DNA of 64,000 nucleotides from Isoetes taiwanensis (Eukaryota > Streptophyta > Lycopodiopsida > Isoetales > Isoetaceae). The position numbers and the translations under genes were made by a program. Within the stretch, counting starts at the first letter, position 1. The number at the start of each line of letters is the position of its first letter. The notes below the pieces were generated by a model. The model was not told the DNA's origin. It saw only the letters and a list, made by a program, of their open reading frames with translations, and ran no database searches. The stretch covers positions 5,293,852 through 5,357,851 of the forward strand of contig JAJEKV010000022.1 of NCBI GenBank assembly GCA_021234155.1, written 5' to 3'. This document shows, piece by piece, positions 1 through 12,310 of the stretch.

Positions 1-974
1 GGCATTGAAGCGGATTTGGAGAAGCAATACCGGACTTCATGAGGGAGTTTGATAGGCGGGTCGCCTTCGAGCTTGTCGTCGACCTTGCCGTGTGCTTAGC
101 TTAGTGTGCTCTTAGTTAGCTTGAGTAAGGCACATGCATTCTAGTCAATAAGGTGCATGTGCGGGGATCTTGGACGGTGTGGCGATGATGGGATACGTCC
201 CAAAGGCATCTCTAGGCCAACACGCACCAAGAATGCGCATGATCGGGGAGGGTCATGTGAGAGAGGAAGTTAGGCATGGTGGGCCGATGATGGGACATCC
301 GGATTGATGATCTCTATGCCACGATGCGAGGGCACGCCAGCACCACCATGGGGGTCATGGTGAGGTATAAGTGATCATGCGATGATGGGGATCGTGAGAC
401 GTTCCCCAGCTTAAAACCCCTGGGCATGAGGTGACCGACTACTCGACCCGCGGAATCGAGTACAAAGGTAGCACTTGATCATGGGCAATGATAGGATCAT
501 CTTAAATGGTCCTTAAGCTCAAATCCTTATGGGGCCATGATCGAGTGCAAGGTAGTAGGGTAACCTTTGAGCTAGTAGTTCGCTCAAGGAGGTAATTAGG
601 GGGTGGTCCCCTAAAACCACAAACTTATTAACTTATATAACGTAATGTGCTACTCAAAAAGCCAAGAAAAAGAAGCATGAAGGAGGGAGCACGTTATTTA
701 GAAGATAGGAGTCATAGATTTTAGACTAACTATGAACTCTAAATTTGTTGTAATAATATTATATGCGATACTTTTTATAATAATAGTTGCTATGACTATA
801 TAATTTTGTATAACTTATAAATATAGCCTTATAATTACATAATAAGTAATTAACTAAAAGTTGATCTTTTCAATAGAGTTAAGTTCCTATATTCTTGTTG
901 TGAGTTTTGCGTGGGGCATTTCAGGTTCGTCACCTTACGTAATGCTGAGGACAAAGATTATCCTAAGGGGAGAA
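1..974 (+). mobile_element. 3' internal tail of an upstream Ty3/gypsy chromovirus copy
   Basis: The first 100 bases are a frameshifted copy of the chromodomain C-terminus that reads cleanly at 6180-6295. About 870 bases of non-coding internal sequence follow and align with 6300-6836 and 10944-12974. The segment ends in a polypurine run (AGGGGAGAA, 966-974) directly before an LTR that starts TGTGACGCC. It is therefore the 3' end of a copy that begins left of the window. Its uninterrupted AACTTATATAACG (about 631-643) is the empty-site reference for the Helitron in the neighbouring copy. Confidence 0.8.
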
Positions 975-2538
975 TGTGACGCCGGGAAATATACACCATA
1001 AATATGTATATTTCCAGTTGCGTCACTATACAAGTCTATCTTCATAGCCTTGTATACCATAGATTGTGGCACTAGGGGGCATGACTAAGTTATTCATATA
1101 ACTTAGCCAACCTTAGGTTAAGACCATTTTCCACGCGGCCTTGGCCTTAACCTGGGCACCCGCTCCGCACACCTGACTTACCCCTATTGGAGCCAATGTG
1201 GCATAACATGTAAAACCCTAACCTATAAAGGCCTAAGCCCCAACCCTAGGCCTCTTTTACGCCAATAGTGCGGGAACCTTCTTGGCTCGACTCTCGTTTA
1301 GAACCGTCCTACGTGTAATGGCATAGCATGGCAGCCCGGGCGTGGCGCATCAGGAGTGGGAGCTACCTCGAACACCTCGAAGACCATGGAGATGCGGGGA
1401 TTGGGAGGGGAGTGCTCTGGAGGCGGTATGTAGAGTAGTGCTCTTAGTAGTTCATCACGGAAGTTAGCACTCGGATGGGTTAGTATTTCGTATCTAGAGT
1501 AGAGCCATCCTAGAACCCTTATTCAACATCTTGAACCCTAATCATGGAACCCTAGCCGTAAGTTAGATATGTATGATTAGGTTAAGATGTTCTTATGATG
1601 ATTATCATGATATGATGTTATCGCGATGTTGGTTGATCATGTTTGCTCCTCTTGTATTGGGAAGGGGCGTGCATAAGAGCCCAATCGCAGGGCTATAGGG
1701 GCCTATGATGTGACTCGGCACTACACAAATCCGGCTAGAGACAATACCGGGAGGGTCCCTGGCGGCGTGGCTCTTGGGGATCCCATAGCGGGCTGGCCTA
1801 TGGCGGTCACTTTGTGTGGGCGGGCATGGAGTGACACCTCTGGGGCAATGGTGTGGCCACCTCTCGAGAGTTGCAAATGTACGGCTTGGCTCTGTTTTGG
1901 GGGTTAAAAAATGAAGTGCATCGTGTGTGTAAGCCCGCGATTCTCTGTACGCCAGGTGGAACCTCTAGACCACGGGAAGGGAGATGCAACCCTTCCCGGC
2001 CGGACGGGGGAGATGCAACACAGGTAGTCCCGATGGGGTGATACCATGGGATTGCGATCCGGAAGGCTAGAGTCATGTCGAGCCCGATCCCAGCTCATTG
2101 TGCAAAGTATGCACGGAGGAGATGGAGTGGTCAACCCCTAGCCATTGTCTATAGCCAGACCCGCCATTGTTATGACTGTCGTCGCTCTATCTTAAGGGGG
2201 CTAGCCGATCGGTCATCCTCCCTTATGAGTTGGAGCCATGGGTAGGAGCTCTCATGTTTTATGGCATATGTTTATCTTCTTTGTAGTTATGGATATGTGG
2301 ATGGGCTACCCTTGAGGTAATATGATGTGTGTTGTTATTGCTATTTCTGGCGTTGTTTATGCTTCGCTGATAGGAGCCCATAGGAAGGCGTGCAAGACAT
2401 CTTAGTGTCCCCTTCCCACACTAAAGTGATCCCGAGTCTTGGGGATAGGCGGAGAGGGGCCGATGGGTGGGAGGACCCGGATGGGGGATTTCCCTCTGGT
2501 TGCGGCGGTGCCGTATATATTTTGTAAAGGGCGTCACA
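975..2538 (+). repeat. LTR of Ty3/gypsy chromovirus, shared by two tandem copies
   Basis: It starts TGTGACGCC and ends GGCGTCACA, a perfect 9-bp terminal inversion. A polypurine tract lies directly before it and a tRNA-primer-like site directly after it, so it acts as 3' LTR of the left copy and 5' LTR of the right copy. It aligns along its length with 12975-14618. A TATA-like CCTATAAAGG lies near 1222 and would drive transcription. Short ORFs inside have no family resemblance and are treated as chance. Confidence 0.85.
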
Positions 2539-2539
2539 A

Positions 2540-2550
2540 TGGTATCGAGC
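2540..2550 (+). other. Primer-binding site (initiator tRNA-Met type, decayed)
   Basis: TGGTATCGAGC lies one base after the LTR end. It matches the plant consensus TGGTATCAGAGC with one base missing. The sequence after it (a 'ttggttgaccaagagctagc'-like stretch) is also found after the primer site at 25567, which links the two families. Confidence 0.8.
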
Positions 2551-3199
2551 AATGTTTTGGTTGACCAAGAGCTAGCATTGACCATATCCCTGAATAGGTA
2601 GACTAACTGGCCTAGCTAAGGAATGGAATGAGAATTCCAGTATTGAACCGCGAAATGTAGGAGAAATTTATTCCCATTCGCAGGGTCATAATTAGATTAA
2701 GTTATAGTCTATGTGGTAGAAATAATATAGTCAAAAGAAACCTTCTAGTAAATTTGAGCTCAAGTTGTTCATGAACCGCACATTTCAAGCGAAAATTGAA
2801 CGAGAAATCGCTCAAAAGAAAGCTGGAAAGAAAATGACGTGAAATGACCACTACTTGATCCAAAAGAAATTAGGATATTTTGAGAAATAGTTATTTAGGG
2901 AAAGTACCTTAATTAATAACCCATAGTTATAATAAAATTTACTCTTGAGAAAAGTAGCCATTAAATCTATGGAAGCACCTCTACTCCTTAGAACTTCCCA
3001 AATAGTAGCTGGAACCTCCCCTTTACCCTTGTAAGGCGAATTATAAGCTAATCTCCGAAGCTGCCATAAGAGCATCGACCGAACGAATAGTCTGCGAGAT
3101 CGAGCCAAAGGAGCTGCGAATAGACATAGTCGACCATTGATAGAGGCAAGAGCTCTCGAAGAGGCCACCATCAAGGAAGCTAAGTTGTTGGGAGAAACA

Positions 3200-5930
3200 A
3201 ATAAGTAGCTAGGAAGGTTGGAAGCTCCAGCTTGCACCGGAACGTTTGAAGCACCCACGGTAGGCGGTGACAAGCAAATTCTTGAGGCCCTGCGACCTAG
3301 GCCAGACAACGAACTTAGCCACTCAAGCTCTTCAGATGAATCGTTTCACTCGTGGAGGAGCAATGACTTAGCACTTCAGGTGAATGATCGCATGAGCTCG
3401 GGGAAATTGAGATCGTGATGCTTCTTCGGAGGTGAAGAGCAGTAGCAAGAGCAACCTCGACAAAGAGGGAACAACCCCAACACCCGGGGAAGAGTAGGTG
3501 AGCGGCAAGCGGTAGGAGCAACCTCGGCCCAGCACGAGCAACCCCAGCCCGCGGGAAAGGCCCGGCGGGGGCGAGCAAATCAATCAGCGAAAAAAGGGAA
3601 GGGAAGAGATCAGGGCACTCGGGTCAATCGGGTCAATCTGCGCCAGAGGCTTGTGCGTTGAAGGATCTTATGGTTCTTAAAATTGTTGACCTATAGCAGA
3701 GATCAGGGCACTCGGGTCAATCCACGCCAGACCTCTAGCAGAGATCCAGGGGCCTCAGGTCAATCAGCGCCCAGGCTCGTGCGTTGAGAAGCGAGGCCTC
3801 ATTGGCGAACCTAACCGATTCATAGTCAATAATCCATCGATTTAGACTTCAAGTAAACATGCTTTGAGTAAGGAGGCATGGTGGGCTGCTCAGGAATAGG
3901 AATACGGTGACATTGCAACAAACTTCTTCCTCATCAGTCCCGATACTTCAGACCAGCTACGTCAACCTCGGCAAGCACCATCTCAAGATCATGACGATCT
4001 TCAACCTTAGAGATGGAGGTCAAACACCATCAAGAAGAGGCACCATGTGGGACCAAATACCAGCATTACTAATTGATCAGTCAAGATTAGTCCCTGCACA
4101 TGGATGCACATAAACTCCTCTCAGCAAGAGAAGTTGCACATTTAGAAGTGATAAAGCACTCAACATTGTCATCAGCCTTATAACAGCAGCATGTGGCCGC
4201 CAAGATGAAGAATCAAATCAACAAGGTCAACACAACAATATCAATTCAAGAGTTAGAAGAATCATCCTCAAATCTCGTAACCTTCAAGGCAGATGAGTCA
4301 AACACGAAAGATTCTACACGGTGGTGAACATTACCTTCAAGCTCTTGGGATGCAACACCGAGCGTTATGTTATCTACTACATCATCAAGTCCACTAAGAT
4401 GGATAATTTTAATGAAGGTAGTCAACATCAACAAAGGACAAGAAGAGTTAGAATATGTTCGACAAAAGGAACAGGGCACAGGAATGATTATACAACAACT
4501 CCAAGGAGACCAGATTTTTCAACAACTTATGAATCATCGCCACTAATGACTACACCAGCTTTAAGCAAGCTAGGGTACCTATCAGATAGTTGGATATCTT
4601 AGAAATATGGGTGATAATATCCATGATGGGATTGAGACGAAATTTCGACTAGACTTTTGTCATTTCTTTTAGAAAGGATGGACTCAAGAATGGAGCAAAG
4701 CTTCAAGGATTGGGAAGAAACACGTATGGAGTACTAAAACTACATACATTGCTGGCAGATATCCAACATATTGGAACCTCTTCGTGAGCTTTATCACCTC
4801 GCTAAGAAGAATTCAATAATAGGATAACTGTCGACCATGTATATGACGAGTACTCCCACAGCAGAAGGAATAATCCGACCAAATGAAGGGAAGCAATCTA
4901 ATAAGTCCGGCCAAGTTCTTAGATAGCATCAACTCAAAGGTGGGACTATTTCAAGAGGGCAATAATTAAGAAAGGGGAGATCCTAGAGTATAGATTAGAT
5001 CTAAAACAAGAATAATTATTTAATTACATAGTTTTTATGTATACCCAAATGTAAGGTCATGCTTATTAAACTTGTGGCCATAGGATTTATGCAAGTAATT
5101 CTTTAAACTTGTAACCTTGCACCTCCTAGATGGTGGACATCTTTAAGAGCAAGACTCTTAAGTCTAAATCTAGGCCAGTAATTATGGCAAGGCCAAGTAA
5201 TTAGCAGCACCAACGGAACAAGAGTCAAGTTCGACATCAACATTAAGCGGAGCAAAGTAGAGCATCGGCACCAACTTGTGTACATCGGCAACTATGACCT
5301 CATAATAGACATGCAATATTAAAAGCCCGGCTAAGGCAATAATTGATTATCATAAGCAAGAGATGTTATCCCAAAGATCAAAGGGCAAGTACCTTATAAT
5401 TAAAGTTAAAGTTAAAGTACACAGTAAAGTGCATCATGAGGAATGAGGTCGTACATACTTAAGCTACAAGTCGTCAACCCCGACCGCAATAGTAAGAAGG
5501 AAGATGCTACTTCGAAACAGTTGCCTCGGCCAATTTCTAAGTTAATTAAGAAGTCCCATGATATACCTCTGGATGAAATTTGAGAGCTTTTGCTCTATAG
5601 AGGCGTAGAGTCTGAAATCACTCTTGCACCCGGATCGAGAGCCACCAGCAAAGCTCTTTATGGAATGAGCACCCCGAGCTAGCGAGCTCAAGAAGCGATT
5701 GTAGGAGTTGATTGACTTGGGATCCTTTCGGCCAGGATGTAAGTCTAAAGATGTATATCAACCATGGGCAGCTCAACAAGCAAGAGTCATCGAAGATGTC
5801 TCCCCCATGATCAGTTACAGTTATTAATGCCTGACCCCAATTATGTGGCATAATCTAGTGCCCAAGATGGAAATTTCTCAACAACAACGGTAGATGGCTC
5901 CAAGGTGGACGGGACCCTTGAAGATTTTGG
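3200..5930 (+). pseudogene. Degraded gag-protease-RT remnants of the chromovirus
   Basis: No long frame survives, but pieces can be read. Around 5215-5320 a frame gives a protease-like tail (VYIGNYDLIIDMQY, compare the family's YDVILGM). Around 5610-5690 a frame gives the start of a Ty3 reverse transcriptase (LAPGSRATSKALYGMSTP). The sequence then jumps to integrase C-terminal coding near 5890, so a large internal deletion removed the polymerase core. Homology in opposite orientation to about 57900-60650 (for example 4760-4930 against 58870-58990) shows this region is a shared element body. Assignment of 3200-4900 to gag is by position only. Confidence 0.6.
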
Positions 5931-6295
5931 AGCGAGTAGGGAGCCAAATATACAAGCTCGACTTGCACGCACATCTTAAAAGTCCATAAGGTCTTCCATG
6001 TGCCGGTTGGAAAGGCACAAAACCAAACCCTGAGGAGGTTTTGGATACTCCAACTTTGTTGGAGATGATGGAGGAACAAGTTGAAATTGTGCCCGAATTG
6101 CTTCTTGATAAGTCACTCAAGAAGACCAGAAGGTCTCAACTCCTCCAGTATTTGGTCAAGTGGAAGCACTTGCCCGTGGAAGACGCGGTCTGGGTATTGA
6201 AGCAGGATTTGGAGAAGCAATATCCGAACTTCATGAGGGAGTTTGATAGGCGGGTCGTCTCCGAGCTTGTCGACGCCGACTTGCCATGTGCTTAG
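5888..6295 (+). pseudogene. Integrase C-terminus and chromodomain of Ty3/gypsy
   Basis: An upstream frame (5888-5975) reads APRWTGPLKILERVGSQIYK, the typical integrase C-terminal fold before the chromodomain. After a frameshift, 6008-6295 reads through NPEEVLDTPTLLEMMEEQ, then LVKWKHLPVEDAVWV (6152-6196), a classic chromodomain core with its aromatic W residues, ending LPCA-stop. In chromoviruses this domain directs integration toward marked chromatin. The chromodomain part is intact, while the polymerase core upstream is deleted. Confidence 0.85.
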
Positions 6296-7055
6296 CTTAG
6301 TGTGCTCTTAGTTGGCTTGAGTAAGGCACATGCATTCTAGTAGTCGGTAAGGTGCATGTGCGGGATCTTGACGTGTGGCTGATGATGGGATATGCCCCAA
6401 AGCATTCTCTAGGCCAACACGCACCAAGGTCGCATGACCAGGAAGGTCATGTGAGAGAGAAGTTAGGCATGGTGGGTGATGATGGGACATCCGCCGGGAT
6501 GATCTCTATGCCCACGATGCGGGCACGCCGCATCCGGACCATAGGGGGTCATGGTGAGGTATAAGTGATCATGGCGATGATGGAATCGTGAGACATTCCC
6601 TAGCTTTAAAACCCTCAAGGGGGCATGAGGCATTGGGGAGCACTCTCACCACCTGAATCAGTATAAGGTAGCGGTTGATCATGGGCAATGATAGGATCAT
6701 CTTAAATGGTCCTTAAGCTCCAAATCCTTATGGGGCCATGATCGAGTGCAAGGTAGTCGGGTAACCTTGAGCTAGTAGTTCGGCTCAAGGAGGTAATGGG
6801 GGGTGATCCCCCAAAAACCACAAACTTATTAACTTATCCTATATTATAATGTTATTGGGTAAGTATGTAGTCAGCTAAACCCTAACCCTAATTTCGATAT
6901 TAAGGGTTAGGGGTTACCTATATATCCCGCCTTTCATGTTCCTCCGCTTCAACCCCGCTCTACCCCCGTAGCTTGCTTGAGAAAGGCTTTCCCTCGATTC
7001 CATCCTCTGTTCTATTTTCATTTGTTCTATTTTCCTTCACTTCAGACACACATCA

Positions 7056-7409
7056 ATGTTGAACGAAGTAGAAGGCAGGCACACAACACATGTAAAACGA
7101 AATAGAAGAGTTTCTGAGTTTTTGAGTTTCTATTATTTGTTGTTTCCTACCCGAGCACTTGGGAAAGGCTTCCTCGACATGGGAGGCTCTGGAGTCGGCG
7201 CTCTTTGCCGCCCCAAGATCATCAACCGCGATGCCCTCCGGGAAAACACTAGCTTTCAGCAGATGAATGGAGTTCTTGCCAAATTCACGAAACTAGGCCA
7301 AAAACGAATGCAACCTCTTTGCATGGATTATATGGGAAATGGGCTATGCTCTCTTTGCATTTCAGATCACAAGGGTCATCATGTGGTGCGGTATGTAAGG
7401 AAGCATTAG
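7056..7409 (+). pseudogene. Captured PLATZ zinc-binding protein fragment
   Basis: The 117-residue frame contains PLCMDYMGNGLCSLCISDHK followed by GHHVV. This matches the Cys/His pattern of plant PLATZ proteins (CLDC..ALCSLC..HK.H), which bind A/T-rich DNA and act as transcriptional regulators. The homology stops after HHVVR, where a GTATGT splice-donor-like sequence follows (about 7390), so it looks like one exon taken with part of its intron. It lacks the rest of the domain. The N-terminal part of the frame (about residues 1-75) is not recognised. Location inside a Helitron explains its presence. Confidence 0.65.
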
Positions 7410-10400
7410 AGGAAAAAATGAGATCACATTTTGTCCCATTAAGGGATACTTAAAATGCCATGTCGGCTTTTAAAAGCGTCCAATAAGAGAAGAGCTCCAA
7501 ATATCTCATTCCAAGATATGTGGCGCCTCAATTAATGCAGCTTGCAACTAACTTCAGTAGTATCATTTTTTCATTATAACTTTTTGATCCGAACTCCGAT
7601 TCAAAAACTTTTTGTAGCAATGGGTTCGCTCTTCACAAGATCTATCTAGTGATAACCCATTCATACATCTTTTACGATATAAATATATAACAAATAAGCA
7701 AAAATCATATTTTTAAAGTTAACGATATGACCATATTGAAATACATCATAACCATATATCATTGGAAAGATCTTTTCATTCCACATCTAATGCAACAAAC
7801 GCCGCAAATATTTTGACAAGTGGATCAAAAGTTATGGGGTAAAACAACAACAATGAAGTTGTTGATGTTTTGCATTAATTGCAGCTTAATAGAGGGTAGC
7901 CATTCCATTGGAGGATTCTTATGGGGATGAAATGAGATCTCAAATTTCTCATCATATCGTTAACCTTAAAAAATATGATGAGGTCCCGAAGGACAATGTG
8001 GGTAGAATTTTTTGAAGTTTTTGGTAAATTGGCTTGGTTATGGCTATGCATCGGGTCTTCCTTTTCATGCTTTTAGTAAACCGGTTTGGTTATGGCTATC
8101 CGGATCGAGATCTCCTACCATGATGTGATCGGGTTTCAAAATACAAAGGGTGCTTGATCCGCGGAGTCCGACCTACATCATAAACAAAAAAGTAGAGTAG
8201 TTTTCCTAAATGAAAGACCACGACCAAGGCATGCAAAGGGCGTGACAAAACCTCGTGAAATATGTGGCGTAAGTCTTCTTGGTTACATCACGATGCAAGG
8301 TAAGTACATAGTTACTTAAATGCATAAAACTTTGCACCTCAGTCCAAGTTGCTAAACATAGATATTCCTTTTCGTTCAATTTGAAGCAACCCAAAATCAT
8401 AACAATTTATATACTATATATCTTATTAGTTCTCCTATTCGGTTAAATGGCAACTACTTGGAATAAAAAAGCGGACAATGACATGACATTTGTTTTCAAC
8501 CAAGGAAACAGAGTGACAACGTTAGAGGCTCCAACTCAAATAATTCAGATGATACATCTTCTCACAAGAAGGCCAGTCAATCTTCAACCATGAATACTCC
8601 GGTGGTGGTGAAAATGCTTCTCCATACCACATTTCTATACATAACTTAGACAGCCTTTGAGGTCATCTCGATGCCGATGATATGCACGAGGAAATCGACA
8701 TTGCCCAAACTTCTGAAAATTTAAATAACGACATTCATCACCGATGCCGGACCACTAGAATTTAAGCATAGAGCTGCAAATTCGAAAACGCTGCACAAGG
8801 GAATTCCTCCATGATCCCCTTCGAATGTAGCATAATGTATCTAAAAAACAGGATCAAATGCCGAAAAACACCTATACTATGTATTATAAAAAGGCGTGCA
8901 TTGCGGCATGATTCTATGCATAATAGACCATCGGCCATTGTATACACCAATACTCCTCAAAACAGAGAATATATACATCAACCAGACAGACCCAGACGAT
9001 CCCAAAATAGGAGATTTGTTGGTTGCACCAGATTTAGGTGTTTATTGTTTGTCTTCAATAATTTCTTTGTTGTAAGAAGATATGATGAGGTGTGCTTATC
9101 CTTACACATCGTCGTCCCGATTGGCAATAAAATGGACATCTTAAAATGTCCAGAGAATATCCAAGATTTTTTCATTTGGAAATGTCCCTTGCGGAATTGG
9201 TCGTTGTTCCATATTTAAAGAGTATGCGAAAGCTAATATTGATGGCTCTTCTATCACCGCTTGGCGTTGCATGTCGATAGTGTTCGTGTCTAATTTAATT
9301 CCAAAGTTTACTTTTCTACTACACAGGAATAATCATATGCTTTGATAAATGTTCTATTTCAAGTTTTGGACCAACATATTTGTTCTTTACAAAGAATAGT
9401 GGTGATGAAGCACCAAAGAAGTATCGTGGGACTTTTTGTGTTCCGTTGGTAAAGAAATACTCTGATCGGAATAAAAAAGATGTTTGGAGTCGGCAAAGTT
9501 GATGAAACGTTATGATGTTGAGCTCTTTTTCCTTGGATGCTCGAAAATTAGGTGATTTAGGGCATGTGAGATTCATTGTTCTATGACCTTAAGTCTTTCA
9601 AGTTTACAAATATATGATATGTCACCTTTAGTTAGAAGTTAGATTCTAACTGATAGTCAATGTTTTCTTGCCAAACGAGATAGCTCCAAAGAATGATGTG
9701 CTTGAAACAAGCTTTCTGGCTTCAAACAGAAGAAAATCCTCTCATGGTGTTGTGATGGACGAGACGACATTAATGAAGAATATTAAGGGTTTGTGCAGGT
9801 TACAATGATTGTGTTTTTGCTTACCTTCTTGGCACGTGTTCCCATCAACTTATTTCTCATGTCCCTTTACAATGTGACTAGAGTCTAGATTTTGATCCAA
9901 ATATATTTCATTTTTTATTTTCACATGAGGTCATACTATTATATACAATATAAAATAATTACCTTAAAAGGCCCTCGATTTCTACAATGAACAGTGGTTT
10001 ATAAAAGAAGAAATTCATTTCATTGGCTTTGCTGACCTACAATCACTTCATTGTTTTAACCACAACTCCAGCTAGGAAACGAATGCCTAATAGCAGAACA
10101 AGTGCATGTGAAAGAAGGCAATCTAGAGTCATTAAAGCAGCATGAATCAACATGTTACAGAGAAGCAACAATTAGTAGGTGCAACTTCTTGGGAAGCTTG
10201 CATGCATATTAAAGAAGCAACAATTAGTAGGGTTTGCAACTTCTTGGAAAGCTTGCATGCATATTATAAGTTCTTACATGTTAATTGTTGTGTTATAAGT
10301 TATGACATGCTAATTGTTGTTGTGGTACTTTAATGTTCTGCCATATGAATGCCATATGAATGTGGGTATAGTTCCCATTTTTTGTCATTGGTTCAAATTT

Positions 10401-10915
10401 TTTTTTTGCTTCTACAGTTATCACAGTAGGCGCATATAGATACATATATTCAAGAAAATCCATTAAGCCCATCCTTCATCTTTTGCAAGTAGGCGTATAT
10501 ATATTCAAGAAAATCCATCTTTCATCTTTTTGCAATGTTTCATATTTAATTGGCAAGAGTCATGAACACAAGTTTAAGATTTTATTTGAACACACAATTA
10601 ACATCCAAGTATTTTTAAAGATATCTCTAATAAAGGAGCAAAGTACTTTTAAAGATAGCTATCGGTAAAGGTGCAATACACAATGAACAAAAGGTCACAC
10701 TAAATAACACAACAAATGCAATGCTTGAAAAGGTTACATGATGTTCACAACTCATCTATAGCCACAACACATCCACATTCATGTGTACAAGCAAGTAAGA
10801 GACCATGACTATATGAGATTTAGTAAACACCATCAACAACCCATAGACATGGCCACTTGCAATCTACATGTTTCCAAAATGATCCAATGGCCCAGAAGAT
10901 GCTCTATGCAAATAT
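7410..10915 (+). other. Helitron interior, no recognised gene
   Basis: AT-rich sequence with only short frames. At 10161-10265 a unit of about 52 bp (GAAGCAACAATTAGTAGG...) is tandemly duplicated, and GTATATATATTCAAGAAAATCCAT-like sequence occurs twice (about 10428 and 10487). A plus-strand frame around 9370-9500 (TKNSGDEAPKKYRGTFCVP) looks coding-like but I cannot assign it. Confidence 0.5.
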
Positions 10916-11083
10916 GCCCAGCAACGCTGGGCACCGTTACTAGTATAACGTAATGTGCTACTCGTGCAGGCCAGTGAAGGGAAGCATGAAGGAGGGAGCA
11001 TGTTACGAGAAGATAGGAGTCATAGATTTTAGACTAACTATGAACTCCTAAATTTGTTGTAATAATATTATCAATCATATATA

Positions 11084-11360
<277 letters not shown>

Positions 11361-11536
11361 CTTATGTTTGTTAAATTATCCGGCGACCGCTCGAGATCCG
11401 ACGGCTCACGCTGTTTGGGGACACATCCCTACGGCCTGAGATGGCTTGGGAGTTTATATACAGATTCTATATAGACGATCCTACGGTCCAAAGTTGTTCT
11501 TGATCCCGGCTGGCTTCGTCCCGAGATCCTACGGCT

Positions 11537-11800
11537 CGGTGGCTTTGCACATATCTTCACGGTCTACATAGCTTTGGGAATTATATGTAATAGATCCCAC
11601 GGCTCATGTTGCTTTCATATGGTGAGATCTCAATGCGTTGATGAATCTAAGATTCTAAGAGTGATCCCGACCGTTGGGTCCCTAGATCCTGACTACTCGT
11701 GTGGCTTTGCACATATCTTACGGTCTACATGGCTTTGGGAATTATATGTAATAGATCCTACGGCTCATGTTGCTTTCATATGGTGAGATCTCGATCGTTG
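11537..11800 (+). repeat. Two direct repeats of about 95 bp
   Basis: The run from GTGGCTTTGCACATATCTT through TTCATATGGTGAGATCTC occurs at about 11539-11634 and again at about 11701-11793 with few differences. The copies are separated by about 65 bases. Function is unknown. Confidence 0.8.
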
Positions 11801-11826
11801 ATCGAATCTAAGATCCTAAGGCTCAT

Positions 11827-11905
11827 ATTGAATGCTCGGTCCTTAAGGAGAGTCTTTTAAAAATTTATTGAATGCTCGGTCCTTAAGGAGAGTCTTTTAA
11901 AATTT
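11827..11905 (+). repeat. 40-bp tandem duplication
   Basis: ATTGAATGCTCGGTCCTTAA followed by GGAGAGTCTTTTAAAA is present twice back to back, directly next to the tRNA-like head. Confidence 0.85.
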
Positions 11906-11907
11906 TT

Positions 11908-11985
11908 ATGTCATTTGGGGGATTTGAACCCTGGTCATCAACTCCCCAGCCCCCCATTCTAACCACTAGACTAAGCATTGATTCA
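11908..11985 (-). ncRNA. tRNA-like head, probable SINE or tRNA relic
   Basis: On the minus strand an A-box-like TTAGTCTAGTGGTTAGAAT (about 11957-11975) is followed by a perfect B box GGTTCAAATCC (11920-11930) at a spacing suitable for RNA polymerase III. The D-arm-like and T-arm-like parts are readable, but I could not fold a full cloverleaf with a clear anticodon. The repeats downstream on the minus strand could be the SINE body. Confidence 0.55.
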
Positions 11986-12050
11986 TTAAAATAAATAATG
12001 TTTCAAATATAGTTAAGCGTAGTGTTCTAATTAAGATAAAATAGAATATA

Positions 12051-12310
12051 ACATTCTAGAATGTTCTAGAAGGCTCTAGAATGTTCTAGAAGACTCTAGA
12101 AAGTTCTAGAATTTTCTAGAATGTTCTAGAAAGTTCCAGAATTCTAAAATGTTTTGGAATATAAGATAATTGTTCTAATAAGTTCTAGAATGTAGGGGAA
12201 TCTTCAGGGATGTAAAGAAATAGGGAAATACTTCTAGAAAGTTCTAGGATGTATTGAAAGTCTCAGAATATTCCAGAAAGTTCTAGAATGTTCTAGAAAT
12301 TTCTAGAATG
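12051..12310. repeat. TTCTAGAA array resembling an extended heat-shock element
   Basis: From 12051 to 12140 nine successive 10-bp blocks each end in TCTAGA or CCAGA. This gives uninterrupted alternating nTTCn/nGAAn pentamers in perfect register. More copies follow at about 12183, 12231 and 12268-12308. The pattern equals the binding site of heat-shock transcription factors, but it could also be a simple decamer satellite. Confidence 0.8.

Larger units (their letters stand above)
6837..10943 (+). mobile_element. Helitron (non-autonomous) inserted in the chromovirus
   Basis: The insert starts TC (TCCTATATTATAATG) after an A. It ends CTAG before a T, with a perfect 7-bp hairpin GCCCAGC-AAC-GCTGGGC (10916-10932) a few bases upstream. 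Sibling sequence at about 631-643 (AACTTA-TATAACG) is exactly restored when 6837-10943 is removed, with no target duplication. This is the hallmark of Helitron insertion between A and T. No Rep/helicase is recognisable inside, so it is non-autonomous. It carries a PLATZ exon (7056-7409). The same 5' end is found on the minus strand at 56660. Confidence 0.92.
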
